Assembly: GCA_026686845.1 (NCBI GenBank)
Contig: JAIVEN010000015.1
Location: forward strand, 21,557,501-21,621,500
Length of the DNA stretch: 64,000 nucleotides
Source: Adenanthera pavonina
Taxonomy: Eukaryota > Streptophyta > Magnoliopsida > Fabales > Fabaceae
Reading direction: 5' to 3'
Below are positions 35,349-46,826 of the stretch, one piece after another (positions within the stretch are counted from its first letter, which is position 1; each line of letters opens with the position of its first letter). The position numbers and the translations under genes are program-made. A model generated the notes under the pieces. The model was not told the DNA's origin. It ran no database searches and worked only from the letters and a program-made list of their open reading frames with translations.

Positions 35349-38300
35349 ATGGCTTCTTTGAAGGATTTGACTACAAATTTTGTGAAACTGGAGAGGTTCG
35401 AAGGAGACAATTTTCTGAGATGGCAGAAGAAGATGAAGTTTCTACTCACTACTTTAAATGTGGCCTATGTTCTCACTACTCCCAAGCCCGAAGAAAGAGA
35501 AGGAGAAACTATGAATGATGTTAGAGAAAGGCAAAAATGGGAGAATGATGATTACATCTGCACTGGGCACATTCTTAATGGACTTGGTGATTCTCTTTTC
35601 GATGTTTATCAAGAGTACTCAACCTCTGCAAAGGAACTATGGGAGAAACTAGAGGCAAGGTACATGCAAGAGGATGCAACAAGTAAGAAATTTCTATTAC
35701 TCGTTTCAATAATTATAAAATGATTGATGGAAAATCTGTTATGGAACAATTGCATGAAATTGAACATATTTTGAATAATTTCAAACAATATAACATGCAT
35801 ATGGATGAAAGCATCATTGTCTCCTCAATCATAGACAAACTTCCTTCTTCATGGAAAGACTTTAAAAAGAGTCTTAAGCATAAAAGAGAAGATATTTCTC
35901 TTGAGCAACTGGGGAATCATCTTCGTATAGAAGAGGAGTATCGTAAACAAGATGATACTAAAGACATCAATGCTCATGAGAAAGTACATGTGGTAGAGGA
36001 AGGACAGTCAACCAAGACTTCTAAGAAAAGAGGGAAGGAAAAGGATGAATTCCATGGACAAAATGGCCATAAGAACAAGAAAAAGAAGGGTAAATGTTAC
36101 TTTTGTGGAAAGATTGGTCATTACAAGAAAGAATGTCGTTTCTTCAAAAAGAAGAAAGAAAGCAATTCTTCATCAAAAGACAATCTTGTGGCTGTTATTT
36201 CTGAAATCAACATGGTTGAAAATAATGAATCATGGTGGGTGGATTCTGGAGCAACTTGTCATGTGTGCAAAAACAAAGATCTCTTCAAGACATTCAAGGA
36301 AGAGGATGAAAATGTGCTCTACATGGGAAATGCATCAAGTGTTCAAGTGAAAGGCAAAGAAACTGTGGAAATTGAGTTCACTTCTGGAAAAACTCTTACT
36401 TTAACAGATGTATACTATGTACCAGATGTTAGAAAGAATTTAATTTCTGTACCCTTACTTAATAATTTTGGGTTTAAGTCTGTTTTTGAGGGAGATAAGT
36501 TTATTCTATCTAAGGGAGGAATCTTTGTAGGCAAGGGTTATTTATGTGGGAACATGTTCAAATGTAATGTTGCTAAAGTTAATAGTAATGTTTTCAATTG
36601 TGCTTATATCGTTGACTCTTGTGATTTGTGGCATTATCGTTTAGGTCATGTTAATTTTGATAAATTAAATAACATGATGAATCTTGACTTAATTCCAAAA
36701 TCTACTAGAAATCATGACTCTTGCACCACTTGTATGTTGACAAAAATCACTAGAAAACCTTTTCCTAGAATAGAAAGAAGTTCTAAAGTGTTAGATTTGA
36801 TTCATTCTGATGTTTGTGATTTGCATGGTTGGCCCACTATGAGTGGTAAAAAGTTTTTTGTGACTTTTATTGATGATTGTACTAGATATTGTTATGTATA
36901 TTTAATGCATTCAAAGGATGAAGTCTTAGAAAAATTTAAGATTTTTAAAACTGAAGTAGAATTGCAATGTGAAACTTTTATTAAATGTTTAAGAACCGAT
37001 AGAGGAGGAGAATACTATAATCCAAAATATTTTGAGTCTATTGGTATAGTACATCAAGTAACTGCTCCGTATTCCCCACAACAAAATGGAATAGCCGAAA
37101 GGAAGAATAGGGTTCTAGTAGAAATGGTAAATGCCATGTTATCTTACTCTGGTCTGACCAGTGGGTATTGGGGTGAAGCAATGTTAATTGCTTGCTATAT
37201 ATTAAATAAGATTCCTAATAAAAGGAACAAGATAACCCCATATGAACTTTGGAAGAAAAGGAAACCCAATCTTAATTACTTTAAGGTTTGGGGTTGCAGG
37301 GCAATAGTTAAAGTTCCAGAACCTAAAAGGAAGAAATTGGGTGAAAGAGGAGTTGAATGTATCTTCTTGGGATATGCTGAAAATAGTAAGGCATATCGAT
37401 TCTTGGTGATTGAACCAAGTGATTCATATCCCATAAATAAAGTCATTGAATCAAGGGATGTGATTTTTCAAGAAGATAGGTTTAACTCAGTTACAAGACC
37501 CAAGGAAATTTCTCAAACTAATGAGAAATTTATTCCAGAGGATGAAATTTCTAATGATAATTCATTGGAACAAAATGAATATAGAAGGAGTAAAAGGGTT
37601 AGGAAGGCAAAAACCTATGGTCCAGACTTCTTCATGTTCCTTGTTGAGGGAACAAGAGAAGGGATTGAAAGTCATATTCATATTTGTTTTAATATGGAAG
37701 GAGACCCTGAAACATTTGAAGAGGCTATGAAGTCTCAAGATGCAATATTTTGGAAAGAAGCTATACAAGATGAAATGGATTCAATTATGGGAAATAAAAC
37801 TTGGAAATTAGTAGACCTCCCACTTGGTTCTAAACCCATTGGTTGTAAGTGGATTTTCAAAAAGAAATTAAAAGTAGATGGATCCATAGATAAATTTAAA
37901 GCAAGGTTAGTTGCTAAAGGATTTACACAAAAAGAAGGGATAGACTATTTTGACACATATGCACCAGTTGCAAGAATTTCTACTATTAGAGTGCTTATTG
38001 CACTTGCTTCAATATACAATCTTGTAATCCATCAAATGGATGTTAAAACAGCTTTCCTTAATGGAGAATTGGAAGAAGAGGTGTATATGACACAACCTGA
38101 AGGGTTTGTGGTTCTTGGTCAAGAACACAAAGTGTGTAAATTAATAAAATCTCTTTATGGACTTAAGCAAGCTCCTAAGCAATGGCATAAAAAATTTGAT
38201 GAAGTAGTTTTAACTAATGGGTTTAAAATCAATGCATCTGACAAGTGTGTTTATAGTAGATTTAATAATGGAAAAGGTGTCATTATTTGTTTGTATGTAG

Positions 38301-39247
38301 ATGATATGTTAATCTTCGGTACTAGTTTAGATGAGGTAGAAAATACAAAGAAATTCTTACATGATAACTTTGATATGAAAGATATGGGAGAGGCAGATGT
38401 CATTCTAGGAATTAGAATCATACGGAATAACAATTGTATTTGTTTGTCTCAATCACATTACACTGAGAAAATATTGAAGAAATTTAATTATTTTAATTGT
38501 TATCCTGTATCTACACCATTTGATTCTAATTTGAAGTTAAAACCAAATCAAAATTGTCCAGTGAGACAACTTGATTATGCAAAAGCAATTGGATGCCTGA
38601 TGTATGCTATGACATGTACAAGACCAGATATAGCTTATGTTGTGGGAAGGTTAAGTAGATGCACAAGCAATCCAAGTAAAGAACATTGGCATGCTCTTCA
38701 TAGAGTACTGAAGTACTTGAAAGGAACAATTCACTATAGTTTAACCTATAGTGGTGATCCTTCAATTTTAGAAGGATACACAGATGCTAGTTGGGTCAGT
38801 TACTCAGAGGATCATGCTTCCACAAGTGGATGGGTCTATACTCTTGGTGGGGGTGCTGTTTCTTGGGGATCAAAGAAACAGACATGTATTGCAGATTCCA
38901 CCATGGCATCTGAATTCATAGCATTAGCTACAAGTAGTAAGGAAGCAGATTGGCTTAGAAACTTATTACTTGAAATTCCTATATGGCCCAAGCCAATGGC
39001 ACCAATATCTATCCATTGTGATAGTCAATCTACTCTTTCAAAGGCTTATAACCAAGTTTATAATGGAAAGTCACGACATATTGGAATAAGACATAGCTAT
39101 GTGAAAGATTTGATTGTGAATGGAGTAATCTCTATTAGTTATATAAGGTATGAGTTAAATCTTGCAGATCCTTTGACGAAAGGGCTGACAAGGCATATGG
39201 TGTTGAAAACATCAATGGGGATGGGATTGAAGCCCATTAAATCATAA
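35349..39247 (+). CDS. Copia gag-pol polyprotein, interrupted by one frameshift in gag
   Basis: The gag start (35349-35723; MASLKDLTTNFVKLERFEGD) has the UBN2-type capsid opening. The reading frame changes by one base near 35695-35715, and the remainder is open from about 35706 to 39247 (the ATG at 35720 opens 1175 codons). In that numbering: zinc knuckle CYFCGKIGHYKKEC (126-139), protease WVDSGATCH (about 173), integrase zinc site HYRLGH...CTTC (about 306-338), integrase core with DRGGEYY and NGIAERKN (about 360-465), reverse transcriptase from KPIGCKWIFKKKL (about 705) with YVDD at 858, and RNase H with YTDASW (about 1020). All key motifs are present. The frameshift sits inside gag, so it is not the usual gag-pol junction signal. 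The element may depend on proteins from sister copies, or the frame change may be a sequence error. Confidence 0.95.
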
Positions 39248-39825
39248 TCACCAATGGTGGAAACCCTACTCACACTTGATTAATGTTAAGTCTTGAGTTC
39301 AAAGGTGAGAGTACACTATTAGAGTGATTGCAAGTACGTAAAATGTTATCTATTCATCCCAAGGTTGAAAAGTATTTGGTTACCATGGATTTAAAGGAAG
39401 GCTGAGCTTTAGCTCTTAATAGATCTGTAAGCATATATTTGCTGGAGTACATATCATGGTGTTACTCTTGACAGAGTCTACCTATATCTGAGTGAAGTGG
39501 GGCCGCTTTAGGGAGTCCAAGGGCTTGACTCTCAAACTCTCATGAAAAGGATATAAGACACAAGGCCATATTAAAAGTGTCTACTAAAAATGGCATACAA
39601 TGGTCCGAGATCTTATGCGTAAGTCATGCACGCCTGTTCAAATGGATTAATTGGTTCAAAGCTTGTCTACCATATTAATTCGGATGGGTGAAACCATGTC
39701 TTACTAAGTAAAGGTTCAAGTCTTTAAGACACCTTTACCGAAAACATGAGATTTCCGAAGTGATAAGAGTTTGTTATTTAAAAATATATTTATTCTTATT
39801 ATTTATTTTGAAAATGGTGGGGGAT

Positions 39826-40465
39826 TGTGAGAAAATTTTCAAAATAAAAAGGTGTCTCTTAAAGGATTCATGAACTAATGATGACTCTTGAGATGATTCA
39901 TGAAAAATTACAAGATTCATGAAATATGAAAGGATGTGACTTCTACCTAGATTCATGAATCATTACAATGTATATATATTAATCATATGAAAGGATGTGA
40001 CTTTTGTCTAAATTCATGAATCATTACAATGTACATACATGGTTAATGTATGTGTGCTTTTATTGAAAGAGTTATGTTACTTCAAGAGGTGCCTTCTCAT
40101 TCCCTATAAATAGTCCACAATCTTTCATCATTTGAGGATTAAAAATTGATTTTATCCACACTTGTTTCAACATACACAAACTCACTTGCTTTTATCTTTA
40201 GTGCACAAAGGATAAAAAGCAAATTACCACTTTGTAAAAGCCATTGTTGTCTAGGCTTGAGTTTTGGAAGTACAGCACCTACTCAAGGGTCTTCATTGTA
40301 TCCTGCAGGAAATTCGTCACTAACCCAAGTTGTACCCAAGATTTGGAATTTGGTGGGGGCGAATTAAGCCTAAAGGAAAGTGTTGCCCACGCCTTGAAGA
40401 CTTGTGCATAACTTTTTCTCCAATCTCTTTTTCTTCTACACTTCAAAGTTCCATCCGGTGTAACA
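39826..40465 (+). repeat. Copia 3' LTR
   Basis: 640 bp, read as identical to the 5' LTR; followed by GAAAA and the rest of the Harbinger transposase. A 73-codon open frame in both LTRs is incidental. Confidence 0.98.
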
Positions 40466-41560
40466 GAAAAGGATATCCAACACAAAATATAATGGCTGTA
40501 TGTGATTGGTACATGTGCTTTACTTTTGTGTTAGCTGGATGGGAAGACACCGCACATGATGCTCGTGTTTTTGATAATGCCATCACAACGGCTTTCATGA
40601 ATTTTCCGCACCCACCTGAAGGTATGTTTCTTGTTAATTCCTTTATCTATTATTGAGTTGCCATTACAAATGTTTGACAATATTTCCATTGACTATTAGG
40701 TAAATATTATTTGGTGGATGCTGGTTATCCAACACCAACTGGATATCTTGGTCCATATAAATATGAACGATACCACATTTTAGATTTTCGGTGTTCCTCT
40801 GGATATGTGAACAATAATGAACGATTCAATTATTACCATTTCAGTTTAAGATGCACCATAGAAAGGTCTTTTAGAGTTTGGAAGAACAGATTTCCAATTT
40901 TACATTGCATGCCTAGTTACAAATTTCAAACACAAGTTCAGATAGTATGTGCAATAATGACTATACACAACTTCATTAGAAAGAATTCCCAAACAGATTC
41001 TGAATTCTTACGATTTGAAAGTGAAGATGTAGATCAGCAAGATAGTAATGATGGTGATGAGTATCAACCCTCATCCGGAAGTTTAACTATGACATCCTCA
41101 AGAGAAATGGATTATATTTGTGATTTACTTAGAGATCAAATTGTTCAATCTTTACAAGATAATTAGTTATGTATAATTATTTTTTAATATTAAACTTTAG
41201 TATTTTTAATTTTTAATTTAACATGTATACTGACAATTCTAGTTATGTAATATTTTCATATTATTTATAAATTAGAATTTTACTTCCAAAACTATTAAAA
41301 TTTTATCCCATTACATAATATTATTATGTATAAATGATTCATTTATAAAAAAAGTAGTATTATTTAAGAACTAGGGGCATTTAAGACATTTCTTGTCATT
41401 ATCTATCCAAAAGTGATTTTGAACATATTTATCCAAACACAATCAATTATAGAAAATCACTTTTAAGTTCAACTTATCCAAACACAAATCATTTTTAACA
41501 TAATCACTTATTCTTATAATCACTTATGGATAAGCTCCCACAAACATACCCTAACCCTAA

Positions 41561-43062
41561 GTTAATAACATATTTACTTGATTTTTATAATATTTACATA
41601 TTTTTTTAAAATAATATACTATTTATGTTAACATGGTTTAGCTTTAATATCATTTTTAAATTTAAATTTCTAGATCATCTGATAAAAGATTATTTAAATT
41701 AATTTCATTGAATCTTTTATGTCCATCCATTTGCATGTGCGTCATTCCATTGGCAATTGGAAAGAGAATTCGTTTCTCATTTTTCACGATGTCATGGTCT
41801 TAATTATCCACACACACACAAATTATTGTCAATCGATGAATCAATAAAGTTGTACATAAAATTATTATTTTTATCTAAAATTTATTTCACACCAAATTAA
41901 AGAAATAAAAACATTTATAGTTATTTATGTATAAATTCTTCTACCCAAATCCCATTCAAACCATAGAATTAAATCCTAAATATGAATAAAATCTCATATT
42001 AATTCTTGAGAATGTAAGAACATGAATATGGAAGCGCATCTGAATCCATAATGCGAAAGTGTTTGAAATTTCAATGGGATCAATTTTCTAAATTATCACT
42101 GTATAAGATTTTCTGAAGTTTCCTGTAAATGAAAGGCAAAGACCATTCATTATATATGTTCAATCTAGGATTAAGATCCATATTTATAAACTTAATTTGT
42201 GATATATTTTATTGAGACCTTTATCAAATTAGAAATTGCACTCTATCTTTATGCCTTAATTCCATGAGAATTAAACCTTAAGGCTTAAACTTTAATTTCA
42301 AATTAAACCACCTTATTTAACTTAATAAAATAATGGCCACATGATTTTAATATATGTGATCCACATATTGAATTTTATCCCAACAATTTATATTTTAATT
42401 ACTAAATTCTCTTATTGCATGTGTTTTGAATCATTTTTACATTTATTACTAAGTAATTGAAATGTTAATTGGTGATAAGGGAATTCAGATCAGAGAAATA
42501 TGGTGATAAGGGAATCTAAGAACGAATATACACTATTTTGACGTTCAATTAAACTGGCACGGGAAATATTTTTTAAGTATATATACTACAGCTAATGGCG
42601 TCCTTTTTGGGGGGTTTAATTTAATTTTATTTTCATTCTGTTTTGATTCCTCAAAAAATATTTCTAGAAATTGAATATGTAGCTTTGAAAAGTACAAACC
42701 GTGAAACATCTACGATTATGGACCAAATAAACTAATTTTTTTCTCTAATTCTTTTTCCTTTTCTTCCTCATCATAGAAACCGACCGAACCCAGAAAATGA
42801 TTCCGATGGTCTGGTATGTGGTCGATTTTGACAAGGCCAACTTTCCCCAAAAAAAAAAATTATAAGAAACGACAATAGATTCTTCTCCACTGTAAGAAAA
42901 TCCAAAATATGCGATTGGATTATGACAGGGCAATAATATGACGTTGACATTCTCATGTTTCTTCCGCTACATATTTTTTTTTATGAAAATTCTTCCGCTA
43001 TAGTTGACAGACTGGAAAACTGTGACTTTTTTTTTTATTGCTATTAACATGAATTTCAATTC
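41561..43062. other. AT-rich spacer, no gene seen
   Basis: No supportable coding sequence or structured element between the Harbinger end and fold-back copy B. Confidence 0.5.
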
Positions 43063-43603
43063 GTAAAAGCATATTTTTTATACATTAATTTTATATTATA
43101 TTTTATTTTGATCTCTTCATTTTATCTTTTTAATTTTTTAATTTTTAAAATATAATTAAAAGTGTGCTATTATTAATACTATTAACTATATCAATAGAAA
43201 ATGCTACAAAACATTCTTACATGTTGATAAAAATATTATTTAATATTGATATGTTAATTTTTACACAGCTAAGTTAATAATATTATTATTATGTATTTAT
43301 TGATTTTAAATTTAAAATATTTTAAATCAAATTAAAAATTTGAAAAATAAATTATCACAAATAATGCACTTTTAATTTTTTTTATTATAAACATAAGTTA
43401 GAAAAATGTGCTAGTATAAAAAAATGCTTTGTGAGCATTTAAGAATGCTTTGTCCACAATTTCTTATGATATAGTTAGCATAGTTGGTGATAGGAAACTT
43501 TTGATTGTATTTTACAAGTTAAATGATTAAAAAAATAAAATAAAATTAAGAGATCAAAATAAAATCTTGTATAAAATTAAAGAATTAAAAATATAGTTTT
43601 GCC
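43063..43603. mobile_element. Long fold-back element, copy B
   Basis: The left end GTAAAAGCATATTTTTTATA with TTTTATTTTGATCTCTTCAT matches the reverse complement of the right end (AAGAGATCAAAATAAAATC, then AAAAATATAGTTTTGCC). Non-coding, with arms of roughly 150 bases. No clear target duplication remains. Confidence 0.65.
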
Positions 43604-44240
43604 TTACTACAATAAATGTTATAGATGACATGTTTTAAAATTTGTTATTTTTTACAAATAAAATTTTCTGTTTGATTTTTTTTATAAAACTACTTTCTCA
43701 ATTGAATTATTTGTAAATGAATATTTTTTAATATGGTCACTTACGATTAAATTTATTTGCGATGCAATAAATTAATAATTAAAAAATATTTTATTTATAA
43801 ATGGATTAAATTTTTAAAAAATCATGTAAAAGACCGATTTAGAAAATCATTTATACGAAATTAAAATAATATTTTACTAAATTTACACAAAATAAATCAC
43901 TCATTGATTTGGTTCTCTTTCATTTATCATCATTTTTTGATGTAGGGAAAATTATCGTGGCTGAAAACATTTATTTATAATTTTGATTGGTGCTGTCACT
44001 TCAAATTCAAACACTATGATTTGCTTTTAAATTGAGTTTGGATCTGGAGGGGCAAAACCAATTGTTGTGCTGATGACAATTTTCATGGATATAATTGTGG
44101 TGTTATTTATGGAATCAGGTAACATACAAGGAAAATGGTTTATTGCTTGAAAATTAAAAAATAATATGATAATAAATTGGAGAAGACTTATTAGGTACTT
44201 AAATTTATATACATAATGTACTTTTATTTATCAAATTAAA

Positions 44241-44783
44241 GGCAAAAGCACGTTTTTGGTCATTCAATTTTACACTAGATTTTATTTTAGTCCCTTAATT
44301 TAATTTAATTTTTTTTTTAATTTTTTAATTTTTAAAATATAATAAAAAATTTTCCTATTACTAACACTGTTAATTATGTTAATAGAAATATTGATAAAAT
44401 GTTATTTAACGCTGACATATCAATTTTTATTACCAAGTTATCAATATTTCTCATTAATCATGGATTTAAAATATTTTTTAATTAAATTAAATGATTAAAA
44501 ATAAATAATTACAAATAAAAAACTTATAAACAAAACCTTAATTTTAGATATTTCTTTTATCATAAAAAATAAGTTAGATAAATATGTTAGTATTTAGAAA
44601 ATACTTTGTCAGCATTTGATAATAATTTTTTAATATTTTCTACTAATATAATTAACTATATTAGTTATGGGCAAATTTTCAATTATATTTTTAAAGTTAA
44701 AGGATTAAAAGGAAACATAATAAAATTAAAGGAACAAAATGAAATTTAGTCTTAAGTTAAGAGACTAAAAATGCACTTTTACC
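44241..44783. mobile_element. Long fold-back element, copy C (Mutator-like MITE)
   Basis: The left end GGCAAAAGCACGTTTTTGGT and right end AAAAATGCACTTTTACC are inverted repeats. The arms continue through ATTTTAGTCCCTTAATTTAA-type sequence. Flanks CAAATTAAA (44232-44240) and TAAATTAAA (44784-44792) are a 9-bp duplication with one mismatch, the size made by Mutator-type transposases. Confidence 0.75.
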
Positions 44784-44792
44784 TAAATTAAA

Positions 44793-46090
44793 TTAAGGCA
44801 TGTGGATTTTAAATTTAAAAATAAATTAACAATATAAATAATAAAAGTTAGTTAGAGAATAAATAATACATGTAAAATTACACTCGTCTTAATTTAATTG
44901 TAATAGTCTTAAAAATATCTTTTTTTTTTACCAATCATAAAAATATCTTATAATTTGAAATTATGTAACCTTAATAGATATTTAAAATAGAACATTCTAC
45001 AAAAATTATGACGGAAAATCTAAAATCAAATTATAATAATTTTTAAGGTTACCTGTAACTTTGATCTCTATTTATCTTATTTTCTTTTTTCAGTACTCAT
45101 TTCAATTATTTTTTTTTGTAAAAGATCTGTTAGAATAATCACAGTTTATAAAAATGAAGTTTGAATAAAAGTAAAGAAATTTAATACAAATCTATTTGAA
45201 TAAAAAAGAAAAAGATAACGGATAGAAACCATAATTTGATTTATAAAAATGTAAACAAAAAAGGCACTTATTCTCTAATTTCAAAATTCATTTAAAAAAT
45301 ATTGAAAATTTTTGCCATAAGAAATATTGGAACTTTTAAAAAGAAAAGCCCATCATTTTACGAAAGTCCCATTTTGCATGATATAAAACTCCTAATATAT
45401 TTATGGATGGTTTTTTTTTCACTAATAGATATTTTTTCATGAATAAGTTTTCTTCACAAATGGAAGGATCTTCTTTCATAACTTTTGTAGTATGATGAGT
45501 CTCTTTCTTTATAGTGTCATGAGGTTTTTCAATGTTCAATACAATTTGAAAGGTGAGTGAGGGAACCATTATTGCAACCTATAAACAAAGTCTTTTTATT
45601 TTTTCTAATTAAAAATTTCTTTTGAATCTTAAAAATAAATTTCATTTTCAAAATCTTTCATTGTCAGTATTAATTTGTTATGTATAAAAAAGTTCAATTT
45701 GTTTATATCCTTCAATGTTGTTCTCTCTGACAAATAAGCTTACATGGCAGTAACAAACACAATAACCTAAAAATCTAAAATCCGAAAAATCTTATAATTT
45801 TGGAAACTTGAAAATTAATTTAAATCGGTAAGCCTCCTTCTAAATTTTGCAAAAAGTGGTCTCTGACGTAATTTGCCCATCTAACATTCTATTCAGTCGC
45901 GTCCAGATCCCCTAGGAAGCAGTTTCCTACTCATTTCTGCGCATCACTATAATCTAAGCCGCCCATGCAATCAAAAGGTCCATTGTTTGCCATGTCACCA
46001 AAGTATAAAGCTTGATCTGTACCGTCCGTTAGAAATAAATCATATCCGTCAATTTCATATCCCATTAAACTCGTTCAGTAGCATCTTCGA
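44793..46090. other. AT-rich spacer upstream of the mTERF gene
   Basis: No gene supported. The last 150 bases become GC-richer and lead into the transcribed leader of the mTERF gene. Confidence 0.45.
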
Positions 46091-46248
46091 TCCCTGAAAT
46101 TCGCCCTTTCCTTGTGCGTCTTTTCCAATAGCTTCGTTCACCGTGGTCCGCCTCCGTCATGGAGAGAATCGGGGACTGACACAGTGTTTGTGAGAGAAGG
46201 CGAGTAATAATTCACTTACCTCCCCTTTCGGCGCCGGCCTCTTTTACT

Positions 46249-46800
46249 GTAAGTCTATCTCCCTCCACTCTCCCCTACTTAAAACCCCACTTTCTTAATC
46301 TAGTCCTACATGCTCGAATTGCAAAGGGGTTCTGCGATTCATTCCAGAGGAATGAATCTTCTATTGATTTTACATTGACTTCATTTTGTTCAAATTCTGT
46401 GTATTTTCTGCTAATTTCAATTATGCACCACCATTGAAGAGTGTAGCAAATCTTGCATCTTCGTTTTCTTCTTTGCAGCTTCCTCTCATTTGTACCACTT
46501 GTTTGAAAAAAAGGGAAAAATTGTTAGTGATTGCAACTATTCTTTTTGGATGTCCATTATGTTGAAAGTACAAAGGCCTGCCAATAAAAAACTTTTGAAA
46601 ATACACAATGCATCCTCACTTCTCACTGACAATAACACACTGGTGGCCAAAATGGATTTAACTATCATCAGAAATGTAATTCCTTATGAAGTCGAATTGG
46701 GTGTCTCTTATTTTGATATGACATTCTGAATGTCAATTTTCTGCTAATTTCAATTATGCACAGACCCATATCTTGGGGTAACACCTACTTGTTTTTGCAG
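46249..46800 (+). other. Intron in the 5'-UTR of the mTERF gene
   Basis: Donor TTTTACT|GTAAGT at 46249 and acceptor GTTTTTGCAG| at 46800 frame a 552-bp intron just before the ATG at 46827. The exact 5' end of the first exon (about 46090-46248) is inferred. A 26-bp direct repeat (46403-46428 and 46736-46761) lies inside. Confidence 0.6.
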
Positions 46801-46826
46801 ATTCAATGACATTTATCTCTTAAAAT

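Larger units (their letters stand above)
34679..40465 (+). mobile_element. Young full-length Ty1/Copia LTR retrotransposon (5,787 bp)
   Basis: Two 640-bp LTRs (34679-35318 and 39826-40465) begin TGTGAGAAAA and end GGTGTAACA. Read side by side they show no difference. The 5-bp target duplication GAAAA is exact (34674-34678 and 40466-40470). Gene order protease, integrase, reverse transcriptase, RNase H marks Copia. A polypurine tract (ATGGTGGGGGA, about 39814-39824) touches the 3' LTR. About 580 non-coding bases separate the polyprotein stop from the 3' LTR. No tRNA-type (TGG...) primer site follows the 5' LTR. Confidence 0.98.
34110..41166 (+). pseudogene. PIF/Harbinger DDE transposase, broken and split by Copia
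   Basis: The N-terminal part runs 34110-34397. It then loses frame in a run of T at 34390-34395 and meets a stop at 34556-34558. The reading continues through AINGTHIPCVV and LRFIGRK to the Copia insertion at 34678. After the Copia it resumes at 40471 with GWEDTAHDARVFDNAI, splices from 40621 to 40700, and ends at 41166. Later motifs include LVDAGYPTPTGYLGPY and TIERSFRVWKNRFPIL. The first catalytic Asp, usually in an A-I-D-G-T-H-I context, is Asn here; the second Asp (AHDARVF) and the Glu (IERSF) remain. One frameshift, one nonsense codon, one catalytic substitution and a 5.8 kb insertion make it non-functional. Confidence 0.9.
31100..41557 (+). mobile_element. PIF/Harbinger DNA transposon, inactive, split by a Copia insertion
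   Basis: The proposed ends share AGTGTATGTTTG (left, about 31104) with the complement of CAAACATACCCT (right, about 41541-41552). Both are next to TAA (31097-31099 and 41558-41560), matching the 3-bp TWA/TAA target preference of the superfamily. Inside are the two usual genes in the same direction: a Myb/SANT-like ORF1 and a DDE transposase. Without the 5.8 kb Copia insertion it is about 4.7 kb. The transposase is broken (see below), so the element is dead. The terminal repeat alignment is short, so the exact ends are less certain than the identity. Confidence 0.7.
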
